Assembly (NCBI RefSeq): GCF_000247695.1
Contig: NW_004624743.1
Span: 8,749,804-8,813,803 of the forward strand
Origin: Heterocephalus glaber
Lineage: Eukaryota > Chordata > Mammalia > Rodentia > Bathyergidae
Length of the DNA: 64,000 nucleotides
Direction of reading: 5' to 3'
Positions 48,117 to 60,272 of the stretch are shown here, piece by piece. The stretch's first letter is position 1; each line of letters begins with the position of its first letter. The notes beneath the pieces were generated by a model, which was not told the DNA's origin, did not search any database, and saw only the letters and a list, made by a program, of their open reading frames with translations. Both the position numbers and the translations under genes were made by a program.

Positions 48117-48736
48117 ATCAAAAAAGCCTGACAGGATGAGATAGTAGATCAAAGGAGGAGAAAGAAAGGGCAGAAAAAGGATAAGAAAAAATGTGTGAAA
48201 ACAAAGAAAAGAATGAAAGTAATTCTCAAACTCAAAATGGAAAGAGACATTATCAACAGGTGTAACTGATAACCAGAAAGTGCAGTTTAAGGGCAAAGTT
48301 TTTAATAATTGTTTTAAATTTTTTTCAGGATTTAGAAATTAGATGATGATTTGATTGGGGAGTTGTTTTGAAAAGGCAAAAATGAATAGTATGAAATGTC
48401 TAAAGATGCTGATTGAGAGGCACAACAAAGCCAGATGGCGTAAATGCCATCTTTAGGGATTTTGTGGCATAAGAAGCTATGCTAAAAAGTGCTTGCTTTG
48501 TTCCACATGTGGTGCAGTCACACAGGGAGCGTGCTCCGTGTCCTCAGCTAGCTACATGAACTCACTTCGTGTGCTCTACCCGAAAACCTCTGTAGTTCCC
48601 TTCACCGCCTTTTTTTTCTTTTTCAGCTGTCTCCAGCATTTCAGCAAGCTGACTTTGTTGTTTTTGTAGATAGAAGGTTTTCTTCTTTGCAAAAGAGTTA
48701 TGGTATATCTACACCCTACAAATTTTAGTAGCTGTT
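48117..48736. other. Unique DNA, nothing recognised
   Basis: A purine-rich patch lies at 48150-48215; no element or exon. Confidence 0.5.
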
Positions 48737-48851
48737 AAAAAGAATGAGTACAGGGCTGGGGATTTAGCTCAATGGGTTCACCGCCTGCTGTGCAAGCGCA
48801 AGGACCCGAGTTCAATCCCCGGTACCACAAAAAAAAAAAAGAATGAGTACA
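48737..48851 (+). mobile_element. ID-type SINE, young, with target-site duplications
   Basis: The body at 48753-48835 starts gggctggggatttagctc. The A-box tagctcaatgg is at 48765-48775 and the B-box gagttcaatcc at 48808-48818. It ends with ggtaccac and a pure A tail. It is flanked by the perfect 16-base repeat aaaaagaatgagtaca at 48737-48752 and 48836-48851 (the first As of the right copy merge with the tail). The intact promoter boxes and perfect duplication suggest a recent insertion. Confidence 0.96.
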
Positions 48852-49071
48852 TATATATGGATTTAATTTAGTTCAGGCTGAAATTTAAGCTGCAAAACAA
48901 CTTGTAGGGTGCAGTCTCCTTTGGTTACTAACAAAAAGTTGTACATACTTATTTGTATAATACTTGAAAGGAATAGGAAAAACATGTATTAACTAATAGC
49001 TTTTTGCTTTCTGAAAGATGGGGAGGGGCAGAATAAAAAAGGGTGGGGAGATTATTAACTTTCTGTTTGAT

Positions 49072-49181
49072 ATTTCCACATTTTTTTTTTTTCGGTACCA
49101 GGCATCGAACTCGGGACTTTCCACTTGCAAGGCAGGCGGTGGAACCACTGAGCTAAATCCCCAGCCCAATTTCCACATTTT
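49072..49181 (-). mobile_element. ID-type SINE, young, minus strand, with target-site duplications
   Basis: Poly-T at about 49081-49092, then cggtaccaggcatcgaactc (B-box side) and ccactgagcta (A-box, 49145-49155), ending near 49168. It is flanked by atttccacatttt at 49072-49084 and 49169-49181. It closely resembles the plus-strand copy about 250 bp to the left but is inverted relative to it. Confidence 0.96.
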
Positions 49182-50362
49182 CATAACACTCATACATTGC
49201 CTTCAAGGTTAAAGTAATAATGCAGAAAAGAATTCAACAGCTATTGTGTAAGATTATTCATTTATATGGGCTAAACTTTTGTATGAAATTTTTGAAAGGT
49301 CATTCAAAATTGGTGCCCAAATAATTCTCATGTTTGACTTTTTCTCTGTACGCGATGTAAGCATTGTCAGGTGCTACAAGTGTTTGTCCAATAAACACTC
49401 TCACTTCTTTCTTTCTCTATGGAATTTTATAGTAGTCACAGAAACTACATGAACTTCTTGAAAGTAAAATAGAACATAACAGAATGAAACAAAAAGAAAT
49501 GAAATGGGTGCTGCAGTCTCCACATAAATAAATGTGGTCTTGAGAATAAAATGTAGCCCAAGAAATAAGCAGAAGCTCTGTGGGACTCACAGGAGGATTC
49601 CTTTAAAAGAAGACTTGCAACTGTGCGTACTCTGCTGGCCCTCCCAATTTGGTTCTACTTCTACTAGAATATTGACATAAGAACTGGAGCACTAGCAGCC
49701 TTTTGGATCATGAGTTGACATTAAAGATGAAGGTGACACACTTAGGATGATGGAGCAGAAGAATTAATGTTTTTTGATGACTCCATGGTGCCAATTAGCA
49801 AACCTGGACTTCAACATTTGATTCTCTCTGAATTGAACAAATGGATTTTGTCATGTGTTTAATCACAACCATTTTGGGATTTTTTCTATTGTATGCAGCT
49901 AAATTTAGTCCCAATTAATATAGACAGATTAGATGCATGTGAAAAATAAAATTTCTAATGGGAAAGGCACAGAATTATAGAACTGGATTTCATACTTCTG
50001 CTTTTCCTGCATAGGCATTTTCATCCCCTGCTCAGACCCAGAATTGTTCACTGGTAAATTGTGACAATGCTGCTTGTGTCTATTTTGCTTCCGTAAAACA
50101 CTTCCATTTTCAATGAATAATTGAGAATTTGGAGCTGATGTGAAAGTTCTTTGTCTCTCCCTTTCTCCTGCTAACAATAGAAAGTCTTGATGAATTGATT
50201 AAGCAAAAATAAAAGCGCACTGAGGCAAGAGTGCTACAATCACTTAAACCTGTTTTTAGGAGAGTCAGAGTGCTAATCTGTGAAATTTTAGACAACAAAA
50301 TATTAACTGTAAATAAGAAATTTGAGCTGAAATTAAGTACAAGATTTGTTCCATGACATGAG
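49182..50362. other. Unique DNA, nothing recognised
   Basis: AT-rich; no supportable feature. Confidence 0.5.
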
Positions 50363-50492
50363 ACTAGACCTGGAAGTAAAGCCGTCTAATGTGTTCTAAT
50401 TCCAGCTCTGCCATCTAATTGTCATTGTGCCTGAGTGATATCATTGAGCTTCTCCATCCCTCATTAGAGAAATGGGATAACTGACCCACAGG
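50363..50492 (+). mobile_element. MIR, plus strand
   Basis: attccagctctgccatctaa, then gtcattgtgcctgagtgata and tagagaaatgggataactga are colinear with MIR (ccagctctgccacttactag... gtaaaatggggataa). Confidence 0.75.
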
Positions 50493-50871
50493 GAAAGGAA
50501 ATATTCCATGGTAGAGTGGAGCGTGGTTGAGGGAGCTTTGCGAAAGCCCTCCCTCTACAAGAAAAAGTACATTTCTGGAGCAGATGTGCCCAGCCATCCA
50601 GATATTGTATTCACACTGAAGGCATAATTTGATTCCTGGCAAAAAAGAGTGTTTTTTGGGGAAAATGATGATTGCTCACCAACAGAGAAGACGGGTGTTC
50701 TTTTTAGTCTATAAATGGCTGTGGCCAGGAGGTGCTCTTTCTTTCTCTTTTCCTGATCATTAATGGCTATGACAGCAAGGTATAGCTGTAGTACTAGCTC
50801 ATTTATTAAATAGAAAGTCACTCCTACTACATAATTAAAATAATTGTCCCGAATCTTCCCTGCAATTCAAT

Positions 50872-51018
50872 TTCCTTCCTAAAAATTTCATTACGAAGGA
50901 AATGGAAATTATTATCCCCATTTTACTGATGAGATCATTCAAGTTCAGAAATAAGAAATACAGTAAGTAAGGTCACCCAGGTCGTCAATGACAGAGCTAT
51001 GACCCAAACTCAAGATTT
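50872..51018 (-). mobile_element. MIR, minus strand
   Basis: ttattatccccattttactg, atgagatcattcaagttcag, aaggtcacccaggtcgtcaa and gacagagctatgacccaaac are in full minus-strand MIR order. Confidence 0.85.
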
Positions 51019-51209
51019 CTAACTGTAAAGTATAGGAGTCCAAACATGCTCTGGACTGGCCAAAATGAGACTTAGAGAAGCAGGATATAGTTATTATTTA
51101 AGCATGATGGGCATGATTAAAGATGTGAGAATTATTTCCTCTTTCCCACCAAGCTGTACACTCTCTTAACTAACCAAATATTCTCCAATATTCCCACCCC
51201 TTTTTCTCA

Positions 51210-51210
<1 letters not shown>
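51019..51210. other. Unique DNA
   Basis: Nothing recognised. Confidence 0.5.

Positions 51211-51256
<46 letters not shown>
51211..51256. repeat. (TC)n microsatellite
   Basis: About 20 uninterrupted ct units after a short imperfect start. Confidence 0.97.
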
Positions 51257-51257
<1 letters not shown>

Positions 51258-51644
51258 GAAGAAGATACAGATGAGCATGAGCATTTATATGAAGATTAAA
51301 AGTACTGTTAATAATTTAGCAGTGACCTAGGCTCTGAGCCATTAAGCATGGAATTTTCCAAGTAGAATCTGAGATAGCAATGGGGCAGACACTATAGAGG
51401 ACAACAGGCACATCTGTGCCCTTCACTCCTGGCTCCTTGGGGTGTAGAACAATTCCAGTTAAATCAAATGAAGCAAGAAATGTTTGTAGAAGAAAGGGAT
51501 GTGTCAAAGTAATTCTTGTACCTATCTATACTTCAAGCATTGTTTTGAAACTAAAAATTTTGCAACTCTGATTACTCCATTAGAGCACCTAATTCATGTT
51601 TTTTAATGTTTAAAATCTGAAACTTGAGACCTTTGTCTAATATT
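51257..51644. other. Unique DNA, nothing recognised
   Basis: No supportable feature. Confidence 0.5.
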
Positions 51645-51770
51645 ATCTATAAAATTGTTAGCCTCATAAGGGCAAAAGAAGACTTTTATTTGTCTTTACT
51701 ATTGCATTTTCAGGAATGTCATAGTACCTAGCCTAGATGTTGAGCATTTGCTCAATTTACAAATCAATGG
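51645..51770 (+). mobile_element. Possible L2 3' end, plus strand
   Basis: gttagcctcataagggcaaa, then ctattgcattttcaggaatg and catagtacctagcctagatg fit the L2 tail (aagctcctcaagggcaggga... atccccagtgcctagc). Confidence 0.5.
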
Positions 51771-52784
51771 TACTTTGATAAGGAATAGTGATATACAAAA
51801 TAAAAAGTCACACATCACATTATCAAGTAGGACTTTCATCTTCTGAGAAGCTGATAAGCTTATAAATGCTAAGGACATTCAAGAAGGCCACTCATTCTGT
51901 AAATCAAGATTCAGTTACCACACTTTCTGGGAAGTACACTGAAGTGCATCTGAATGGTTATTTCAATGTAAATAATGGTTTCACTACACTAACTAGAAAT
52001 CTAATGGCTCTGAAGAGTTAATGCAGCTTTTGCAAGAGGCTAATCTTAAACTTGGTAGCAATTTTGGTACTAAAAATTACAGCTTCCAATGAAATCCTGT
52101 AGAATGTCTATAGAATTAAGAAAATCAACAGAAAAGAAATGTATAGATTATATGATGAATCACCACTTATTTAGGTTGGACCACAAAGGGAAAAAAAGGA
52201 ATTCTTTTGGTAGCTCTTTTCAAACATAGATAAGAGTGAAAACCTTGCTTTGTTATTCTGACCACAACTGCACTAACCGCAAGTGACAAGAAATTATTTT
52301 TGTTACAGTAACTACATGATATTCGCCAATACTCCTGAGCTCTTGAGTTTCCCTGAAGCAGATGGGAAGCCGCGCACACTGGTGAGGGCACAACCCTTTC
52401 TGAGATGTAGGTCTGACAGGAGAGCTGTGTCAGCACCCGTGACAGAAAGCTGGTGGCCCTGGAGCAAAGCCCCTCTGTCAAGGGGACCTAAAAGGAGCTT
52501 CTTGGGGAATCTGACAGAAAAAAACTTCTCCCAAAATGAGCAGTATCTCAGATCACTGGACCCTCCCAGCTTCTACTCAGGAAAAAGATTAAAAACTCAA
52601 GTGACTCTAAGTACATTGGAGATCTGGAGGAAACATGACCTAGAATAAATGCTTATTTTGCTGACATGTGACTTTCTCTCCACTGAATACAGAGATAAAG
52701 ACTCTCCCTGGCTAGAGATTCAGTCTATGATGGAGAATAAAACACTTATTAATGCATACATGTTACAAATAGAAATAACTTTAC
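51771..52784. other. Unique DNA including a GC-richer patch
   Basis: 52320-52520 is GC-richer and lies within open frames on both strands (52283-52648 plus, 121 codons; 52167-52481 minus, 104 codons). Neither shows a known domain. An old LTR or chance is more likely than a gene. Confidence 0.4.
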
Positions 52785-52900
52785 AGTAATGCACTGGAAT
52801 TGTAATCTGCAGGTGAGAAAATAATGAGACAGACAAGAATGATGTTTAGGCAGAGCTAGAATTAAAACCTAGTTCTTAACTTTCAGCCAATTCAGTGTAG
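52785..52900 (-). mobile_element. MIR, minus strand
   Basis: gcaggtgagaaaataatgag, then aggcagagctagaattaaaa and cctagttcttaactttcagc match the MIR order (acaggtgaggaaactgaggc... gcagagctgggattcaaac...), with an internal deletion. Confidence 0.7.
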
Positions 52901-54911
52901 TAAAATTTTGGTGCTATTTTATAAATTGTAGCAGATTTTCCAAGTTATTTCTGAATTATCATATAAAATACATAATTTTAATTACAAATTTTTAATTCAT
53001 AAAATACAGAAATGCACACTAAATGTATGTATGTAAAGGTATACAACAACATATATCTACTTAAATGGTTAGAATAATAAAATACTCATAGTACCTAGCT
53101 TTACAGAGGTTGTGAAGCACATGCAATCTTTCAGTGCTGATGATGTGAGTTACTTCAATCCTTCAAAATTAAAAAAAAACTACTTACCAATATCTATTGT
53201 AGATGAACACGTAGCTTTCTATAGCTCAAAACTTTATTCTGAAACATAGACTTAAAAGAAGTGAAAACATACCTTTATATAAACACAAATACTGCTATCA
53301 GCCCAAATGTCACTTAACAGTACATTAAATCAAAACGTTTTGTTATATTCAGTTAATAGAATCTTACACAGCTAGGAAACACTCAGATTGTTGTTTCATA
53401 TAAATTGGACGACTAACAACTCCAGTTGTCTATTCACGATGTGTGTGATATGTGGTGTGTGTATCTACTTATTATTACACAGATAAAAACTCATACACAC
53501 AAACACACACCCCAGAGGTACCAGTTGAGCTATAGACATAAGGCTTACACATTTTCTGTCCCTCACTGCTTGTAAAAATCAAAATAAATGCCTAGGAATT
53601 TATTCTGAAAAATTGACATATTAAATGGTAGGCCATACATAATCCAGCAGCAAAAATGCCCACTCTGTTACAACTGAGTTTCTGTGATAGCCAATTGAAG
53701 GGATATAAAAGCTATTTCTTAAAATAGCTCATAATCTTTCTGTTAAGGAAGCATAAACTTGAAACAAATAATAGTAAGTGTGATGACTAAGAAGAGCTGA
53801 TGGAGGGAACTATCAGGTGACTAAAGGAATTGAGAGAAAAGGCAGTATGGGCCAAAGACGGATTGTTGGTCAACATATTGTGCTATCATTTATAACCTAG
53901 GCATGGAGAAAGGATTCTGAAGGATGCTGAGATGGTTCAAAAAACAAAATTAAAGGAAAGTGTTGAGGACGCAGAACTCTAGGGACTTTAAGGGTTTAGA
54001 ATTTTTGTCACTGATCCTTCTACCCCTCTCATCATGGTTCATAGTTTTCACAGGACTTTATATGTAGAGGAGAACCTATGCATAGGTTGAAGATTACTTT
54101 TTAGAGTTCATGAATAAAGTCCAGCATTTCAGTTTAGATTAAAAACCAAACAAATGTTCTTTCCTCATTTGTGTTAAAGGTTTGCTGTTCCTTCGAAAGT
54201 AACGTGATTATGCCAAAATAAGAAAATAAGAACTGGAATACGGAAAGCTTGTTGTTTGTCAAGGTCAAGAGCTGTGATTATTACCTTCTTCATCACGAGT
54301 TTTCTTCTTTATAGTCGCAGAATTAGTCCTCATTTTCAATTCCTATTAAATTCAATTTAATGTTTGTCTTAATATCTAATCTGACCAAATTTAGCTTTTG
54401 GTCTTCTACCATACCTTGACAGTGCTTTGGCCAATCAAACTGACTGACAAACTATTTCCTCTCTATATGAAAAGTCTCAGAAAACTACTTTTAAAGAATT
54501 CTGACATTCACAGTACATAAATACAGTTACCGGGATTGCTAGCCATAAGTATATTTCTATTTGAAAGGGATTCTGCTGATAAGGTTACTTTCCCTGAATC
54601 TTATGGAGGTTACTGATTTACTTGTTTCACAATTTACAAGTCATACTTGCTATCTAGCTACCATCCTTTCTCTTTCTCAGGTAAGTGAAATAATTCACTC
54701 TGAGTCCTAATCTTTGCTGGCCTGTAGATCTCTCCAAATGCCTTTAACTGGTATACACAACTCAAAGATAAAATTTCATCAAATATTCCCAATATTTCTG
54801 CTACCTGTGCCCAAATAATTTTGAGTATATCAGAATTTTCAAGAAACACTGCTTCTGAATTTCTCCAGCTCATATTCATATGTTCAAACAACTTGATAAT
54901 TAAGAAGGGCC
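52901..54911. other. Unique AT-rich DNA
   Basis: A (TG)/(CA)-rich patch lies at 53440-53512. Nothing else recognised. Confidence 0.5.
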
Positions 54912-55018
54912 TAGAATTTTACTGTCCCCTTTTGAAGATAGGACACTTAAGATGTAGAGAAGTTTGGTGACTCACTCAAAGATGCATAGTTTATTGATTA
55001 ATAGAACCAAGAAAACTG
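54912..55018 (-). mobile_element. Probable MIR fragment, minus strand
   Basis: actgtccccttttgaagata, then gatgtagagaagtttggtga and ctcactcaaagatgcatagt follow the minus-strand MIR core. Confidence 0.55.
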
Positions 55019-55049
55019 TGTCAGACCCAACATCTGTTGGAATCTTATC

Positions 55050-55130
55050 ATGTCTACATTAAGCGAATTATCTCATCTAATCATCATAATGAACCCATGA
55101 GGCAAGTTCATTTATTTCCCCTACCTAATC
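55050..55130 (-). mobile_element. MIR 3' portion, minus strand
   Basis: gaattatctcatctaatcat and cataatgaacccatgaggca match the minus-strand MIR block atctcatttaatcctcacaa... ctatgaggta. It could belong to a second MIR copy adjoining 54912-55018. Confidence 0.6.
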
Positions 55131-56084
55131 TCTCATTTGAATGTTCCTCCCACCTACAAACCTTTTGTTAATGTAAAGAAATGATATCACCTTTAGTCTT
55201 GATGTAATCTTTTCACAGAACTGAAATAATAGAATACCAAGACTCATAAATGCTTGTTTTGACCATTTCAATCTCAAAAAGTGGTACCATGTTATAATTT
55301 GGATCCAGTTATTTCCTTAACTTCCTCTTGAAGTTGCTCTTCTGTCATCCTCTGACCATTGTGATTTTTCAGTTGAATTAATAACTTTGTAACCCAACTC
55401 CACAGTAAAAGCCAATGACTTTCATTTAGTAATTCTGGGATAATCATTGGTTGCACTTTTTTTTTTCTGAAATCTGTATGGTATATGTTAATTTAGTGGT
55501 CTTTGTACAATATGTAAAATGACCTGTTTCACAGGCTTGTGATACAAATGAGGTCATTTCTATTCATAGTATTATAATTAATCTCTAGAGCTTTCATAAG
55601 CCCATTAGTGGGAACTCAAGTATCTCTCATGGGACTCCTCCAATTCCCTGAATATTTCAAGAGCTCTGGAGACTTTCTCACTCCAAGGGGATCATTTTTG
55701 CTTCACACTTTGGGGAAAGAAATAGAAAATTTGATCAATCTAATCAAAGGAAATTCCCTAGTTTGCTCCAATCACTGTTGTCAGCCACATCTGTTGCTGT
55801 AGAACACACACATGGACCCATACAGTGGGGTGCTAAATTCCTTTTCTTTTCTGATGATGTCTCTTCTTTCTCAGCATTATTTTCTCAGGGTCTAAGGGAA
55901 CAGAATGTCCATTTCCTAACCTTATCCTTGAATCACTATAATATGAGCTACAGTTTTTCAAATCACTCCTGTCTCTCTGGGTCTCTTCATTGGGAATAAA
56001 AACCTACAGCACCAGTTTTTAAGGAACAAGGACATTTCAAGCTTGAGGCCCCAATATGTTGTAGTACAAAAACAGGTGGACATG
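55131..56084. other. Unique DNA, nothing recognised
   Basis: No supportable feature. Short frames only. Confidence 0.5.
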
Positions 56085-56275
56085 AGAATCAAAATGCCTC
56101 AGTTAATTCGTTTCTCAGTCACTTAAAAGCTGTGTGACCTTGGGCAAGTCATATGTCCTCCTGGTTTTCCAGAAAGTAAAAAATATATATCATAAAATAC
56201 CTGCTTCATAGCTGTTTTGAGATGATCTATGTAACACACGGAATAATTCTCAATACAGTAATATTATTATTGCTT
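56085..56275 (+). mobile_element. MIR, plus strand, well preserved core
   Basis: agctgtgtgaccttgggcaa at 56129-56148 is an exact match to the conserved MIR core. It is followed by a diverged cctcagttt-type block, taaaatacctgcttcatagc and gttttgagatgatctatgta in the expected order. Confidence 0.9.
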
Positions 56276-57769
56276 TGTCATATTAAATAATAAATAGTCA
56301 TTGTCTGAAAGCTCACACAGTGTTGGGAGTGGCTGCTATATTGGAGCTAACTCCTCACTGCCATTGTTCTCTTAAGGCATGATTGTACAGGTCTTGGCAT
56401 TGAATTATGTGCTGTCCCCCCAGGCACGCTAGGCGCTAAGCTTCTCTTACCTATGGCCCTCTGCTTTCTCACCATCTCAATTCATCAAAGGTAATGTGTC
56501 AATATTTTTAGACTTCAAAGAGAATATGGTAGAGTTCCCAAAGCATTACTTGATGCCTCTATGGGATTTTCTACCTTCTTCCCATGCTGTAGCACTATAT
56601 ATTAAGTGGATATTTAGAAGGACAACTTTTTTTGCTTCTAAAGGACATCTTGCTATAGTCTTCTTCCATGGCAATTTGTTAATATTTAGGATGGAAGACT
56701 AGAACTGAGAAACCATCATCCTCTGTGCAGTGACAAAGAAGTGGCTGGTGGCTCAATGGAAACTACCACTTGTTTTTTCTTACATAATTAAAATTCTATC
56801 CAAATTATGTGCCATGGTCCACATGTAGAACATACCTAGTTGCATATGTTTTCTGATATGAGAGCTCATTGATGTGCTTTTAAAAAGTTTGATGGAGAGC
56901 CTGGTAGGATATAGAATGTCCTTATTTAACAGAAATAAAATTTAAAATAATACAAGCTTAATAAATCATGCTTCCTAATATCATCAATATATTCATTATG
57001 CTCTTGCTAATTCAGAATGCTGAATAAAATTTTCTAGGCTAGAAAACTCTCCATAGTAGATATTTTCTAAGTAGCTGTTTGCAGAGCTACATTGCTGCTA
57101 ACCTAATCACACTCTATGCAAACATAAAAATACTCTAGTATCACATTCTTCATTCTGCCTGCACCTCCTAATTATGCACCTTGCACTGGGTCTGAAAATC
57201 CAGCAAATATTGAATTCACTCTATTATATGCTTTTTACCTATCTTTATTCTATATGGATTCATTTTCAATGAGTGCTCGACATTTGTATTGTCTCGTTTA
57301 AATAAAATAAACTAAATTTATGAGAAATTCTGAGTAAACATTATATACTTCAGCACATTACTGCTAAGGATTAGAAAACACTGACTTGTACTTCATATCA
57401 ATCTCATAAAATGTCATAAATTGTACCATAAAAAGCATTTATAAAGATAGTGTTTTGGCTTTTTGAAAGGCCAAGGAGAAAAAGTATATCACACATCTTT
57501 CAAAGAGGAGAAAATAAAGTAAATTAATAAAAGCCACTAGAATTTATATAGAGGTGCATGAAATGAGATCTTCTGCCCTCAGAATTTAGAATTCTCTTAG
57601 CTAGTTATTTGAGAAGTGATTGTTGTTGGTTTATAAATTATATTGTGGTCAGGACAATACTTTTAAAGGAAAAACCACATGATACTTAAGTGTGAAAAGG
57701 AGATATGTGTTACTTACAGTCTTTGCTTATGACACAACAGAGCATCAACATTACTTTAACTATCTTTGC
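56276..57769. other. Unique AT-rich DNA
   Basis: Nothing recognised up to the tandem array. Confidence 0.5.
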
Positions 57770-58220
57770 GACAATGTTGCTATGATGCCATCAAGAGAGC
57801 CAAACTTGGTTGCCCAAGTTCATGGATACCCTATTATAATGCCATTATGGTAGAAAAATGATTTTAGTGCAAGTTAATGGAAACCACATTACATTGGTAA
57901 GCGATTTTATTGTAAGTCTATGAAGACCACATTATGATGGTCAAACAATTTCCCTGTAAGTCTATAGAGACTGCATTAATAATGCCATTATAAGAGCAAA
58001 ACAATTTCAAATAAATTCTATTGGGACTCATTTCACTGTCATGATGGTGGCAAAATGATTTTAGTATATGTTTATGGAGAACCCCTTACAATGCCATTAT
58101 GACAGCATTACAATGTAAAAAGAAATTATGAGGAACCCATTATAATCCCATTATAATTCCATTACATTTGTTAAAAGATTTCAGAGTAGTCTTGCAGCAA
58201 CACCATTACAATGGTAACAA
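57770..58220. repeat. Degenerate tandem array, about 8 units of 44 or 55 bp
   Basis: Repeating blocks occur in a fixed order: an acattac/attataatgccattatgg block, then gcaaaa-gattttagtg, then taagtctatggaga-acc. The anchor taagtctatgg-like block falls at about 57817, 57872, 57914, 57958, 58014, 58067, 58121 and 58188. Spacing is therefore about 55, 42, 44, 56, 53, 54 and 67 bp. Short units lack about 11 bp present in long ones. Units differ at many sites, so the array is old. No open frame or known repeat family was recognised. Confidence 0.8.
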
Positions 58221-58825
58221 TTAGGTCATAGAAAATATCACTGTACATGACATTTAAAGGAAAAACTAAATCTAGGTTTGGAAAGATGAATGTCCAAGAC
58301 AAATTCACATCCATCAAGGAAGTTTTACCTTAATGAATCTGAGATTGAGATTATATAATTTCATAAGAAACATATTTGCCTTCAGATTGATTATCATGGC
58401 TGCAGGTATTTGTGATTTAAATTAAACACACATCCCTTCTCTAAGAGGTAGATTATGTTTATTGTTTCTAATATGTTGCCACCTGGAATACAGTACCCTG
58501 GAATTTATCCTATGGTTCTTAGAATATATCCTACCTGTGGATCTCTGCTACCTCATTGCCTCAATCTACGAAAGAAAACTGAACATTGAGCCTCAATAGG
58601 GAAGTGGTAGAGATTTCTATATTCCCAAAATGCTCCTTAACCTCCACCCAATTTTGGTAACTCTTCCCATGTGATCAATACTACTTAGTGAGTATTTATT
58701 AATTAATTCTTACTCAGTTACTGTTGAATATTTCACTTCTGCATCAGTCATTTAGTTTCATGAAGGTAAATTCACTCTACATGACTATAGATTATATGTT
58801 TATATCCAGGTGATTGAAAAACAGA
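58221..58825. other. Unique DNA, nothing recognised
   Basis: No supportable feature. Confidence 0.5.
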
Positions 58826-58983
58826 TTTTTTTGTAAGGCTGTCAAGACAAGATCTTGGTATACTTCAAACTTGCCTTCAATCTCACTATATAACCCAGGC
58901 TGGGCTTGAAATCATGGTGATCCTCTTGCCTTAGCCTTCTGAGTGCTGGGATTATAGGTGTGCACCACCACAACTAGCTGGCT
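58826..58983 (-). mobile_element. B1-type 7SL-derived SINE, minus strand
   Basis: gacaagatcttggtatactt leads into caatctcactatataaccca, ggctgggcttgaaatcatgg, tgagtgctgggattataggt and gtgcaccaccacaactagct, the reverse complement of B1. The segment before the canonical ctcactatataaccca looks partly duplicated. A T run (58983-58995) follows its 5' end, possibly the tail of another lost element. Confidence 0.88.
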
Positions 58984-59061
58984 TTTTTTTTTTTTATAGG
59001 AATGGAAAGTACATTAAAAAGATGGCGGATGATTAGCATATGGATAGATACATGTATCAGT

Positions 59062-59519
59062 AATGTGCTCCCCGCAAAGATGCCCACAATCCAGTCCTTG
59101 GAACTTGAGAATGTGGTACCTTACACAGTAAAAAGGACTTTCTCAATGCTGTTAAATGGAGGGTATTGAGACTGAGGAGATTATCCTAGCTTACCCAGGT
59201 ACTTCTAATATTGCAACAAAAGTTCTTATAAGAGCAAGCAACAGATTCAAAGACAAATGAGTATATGTAAGAGAAGCAGAGGTTGGAGTGATGTGTCTGT
59301 GAATGAAAGAATTTAGACAATTTCTAGAAGCTAAAAGAGTCAAGAAGTGATTTTTCTCTTGGGCCTTCCAGAAGGAAGAAGGCATGATATCACTTTGATT
59401 TAGCTCCATTAGACTCATTTAAGAAATCTTACCACTACTATTATAGTAGAATAAATTTGCATTGTTTTAGGCTACTAATTTTGTGTTAATTTATTAAAGC
59501 AGAAACAGAAAACTAATGT
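59062..59519 (+). mobile_element. MaLR-type (MLT1-like) LTR, plus strand
   Basis: aaagatgcccacaatccagt, ccttggaacttgagaatgtg, gtaccttacacagtaaaaag, attatcctagcttacccagg, agaagcagaggttggagtga and ctagaagctaaaagagtcaa are followed by aataaatttgcattgtttta and gaaaactaatgta. This is the complete order of a MaLR LTR with its polyadenylation region. Confidence 0.8.
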
Positions 59520-59931
59520 ATTTAGTGAAATAGATTTTAATTCACTACAAAATTTTAAAAATTTAGTTCTAATGATAAAACCAGAATTATTGCATTATGT
59601 TCAATTTTAAAAGAGAGAGAGATTAATTTATGTGCCTGCATGTCTTTAGGTAATATATAATATCTTTTAATAAGAACTATGTAAAAAAATAGAACTATGT
59701 AATTTTTCTACCATTGGTGTCCCGTTGTTCTTGGATCAAGTATGTAATTACTCAAATAAGATATTTGGAAAGAAGGAAACATACTAAATCTTTTAAAACA
59801 AACAGAATGATGTTGGCATCAGGAAGCAAGCGCAACTTAGTCAATTTTTTACACTAATAGATGTATAGAAATGTTTCATTATTTCTCTGTATATTTGTTC
59901 TTTCTTTCCTATCAAAGGAGAAGATACATGC
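59520..59931. other. Unique AT-rich DNA
   Basis: Nothing recognised. Confidence 0.5.
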
Positions 59932-60272
59932 ATGTATTCATTAGCAGTCCTGTTGCTGGGACACAATAGCCTACACCCACAACATAAAAGAGGAAAGGTT
60001 CAATTTAATTCATTGTTTCAGGGGATGCAGTCTATGGTTGGCTGGCTCCAAGGCAGAAACATAATGGTGGAAATGAATGGCAGAGCAAAGATGCTATTTC
60101 ATAGTATCAGGAAAACCGAGGTGGGTACCATGTCAGAGAAGGCCTGAGGAAGCAGACATAGATTCTAAGACCATATCTCCATAACCTCCAGACAAAGAAG
60201 TGTGCTCCACCAATTATCCAGGTGGATCCCAAAGCCAAGCTAGTTGACATTTCACACTAATCACCACAGTGT
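59932..60272 (-). mobile_element. MaLR-type LTR, minus strand
   Basis: cctgttgctgggacacaata, aagaggaaaggttcaattta, gcagtctatggttggctggc, tccaaggcagaaacataatg and ccaattatccaggtggatcc keep the reverse-complement MaLR order seen at 6236 and 46752. Confidence 0.7.

Noticed and set aside
48753..48835. tRNA gene
   Set aside because: A and B boxes are present, but the A tail, target duplications and missing tRNA fold identify an ID SINE. The same applies to the other ID copies.
52167..52648. Overlapping 104- and 121-codon frames as possible exons
   Set aside because: They overlap on opposite strands, have no known domain, and fit a locally GC-richer non-coding patch.
57770..58220. CRISPR-like array
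   Set aside because: Units are contiguous and diverged with no unique spacers, and the DNA is mammalian.
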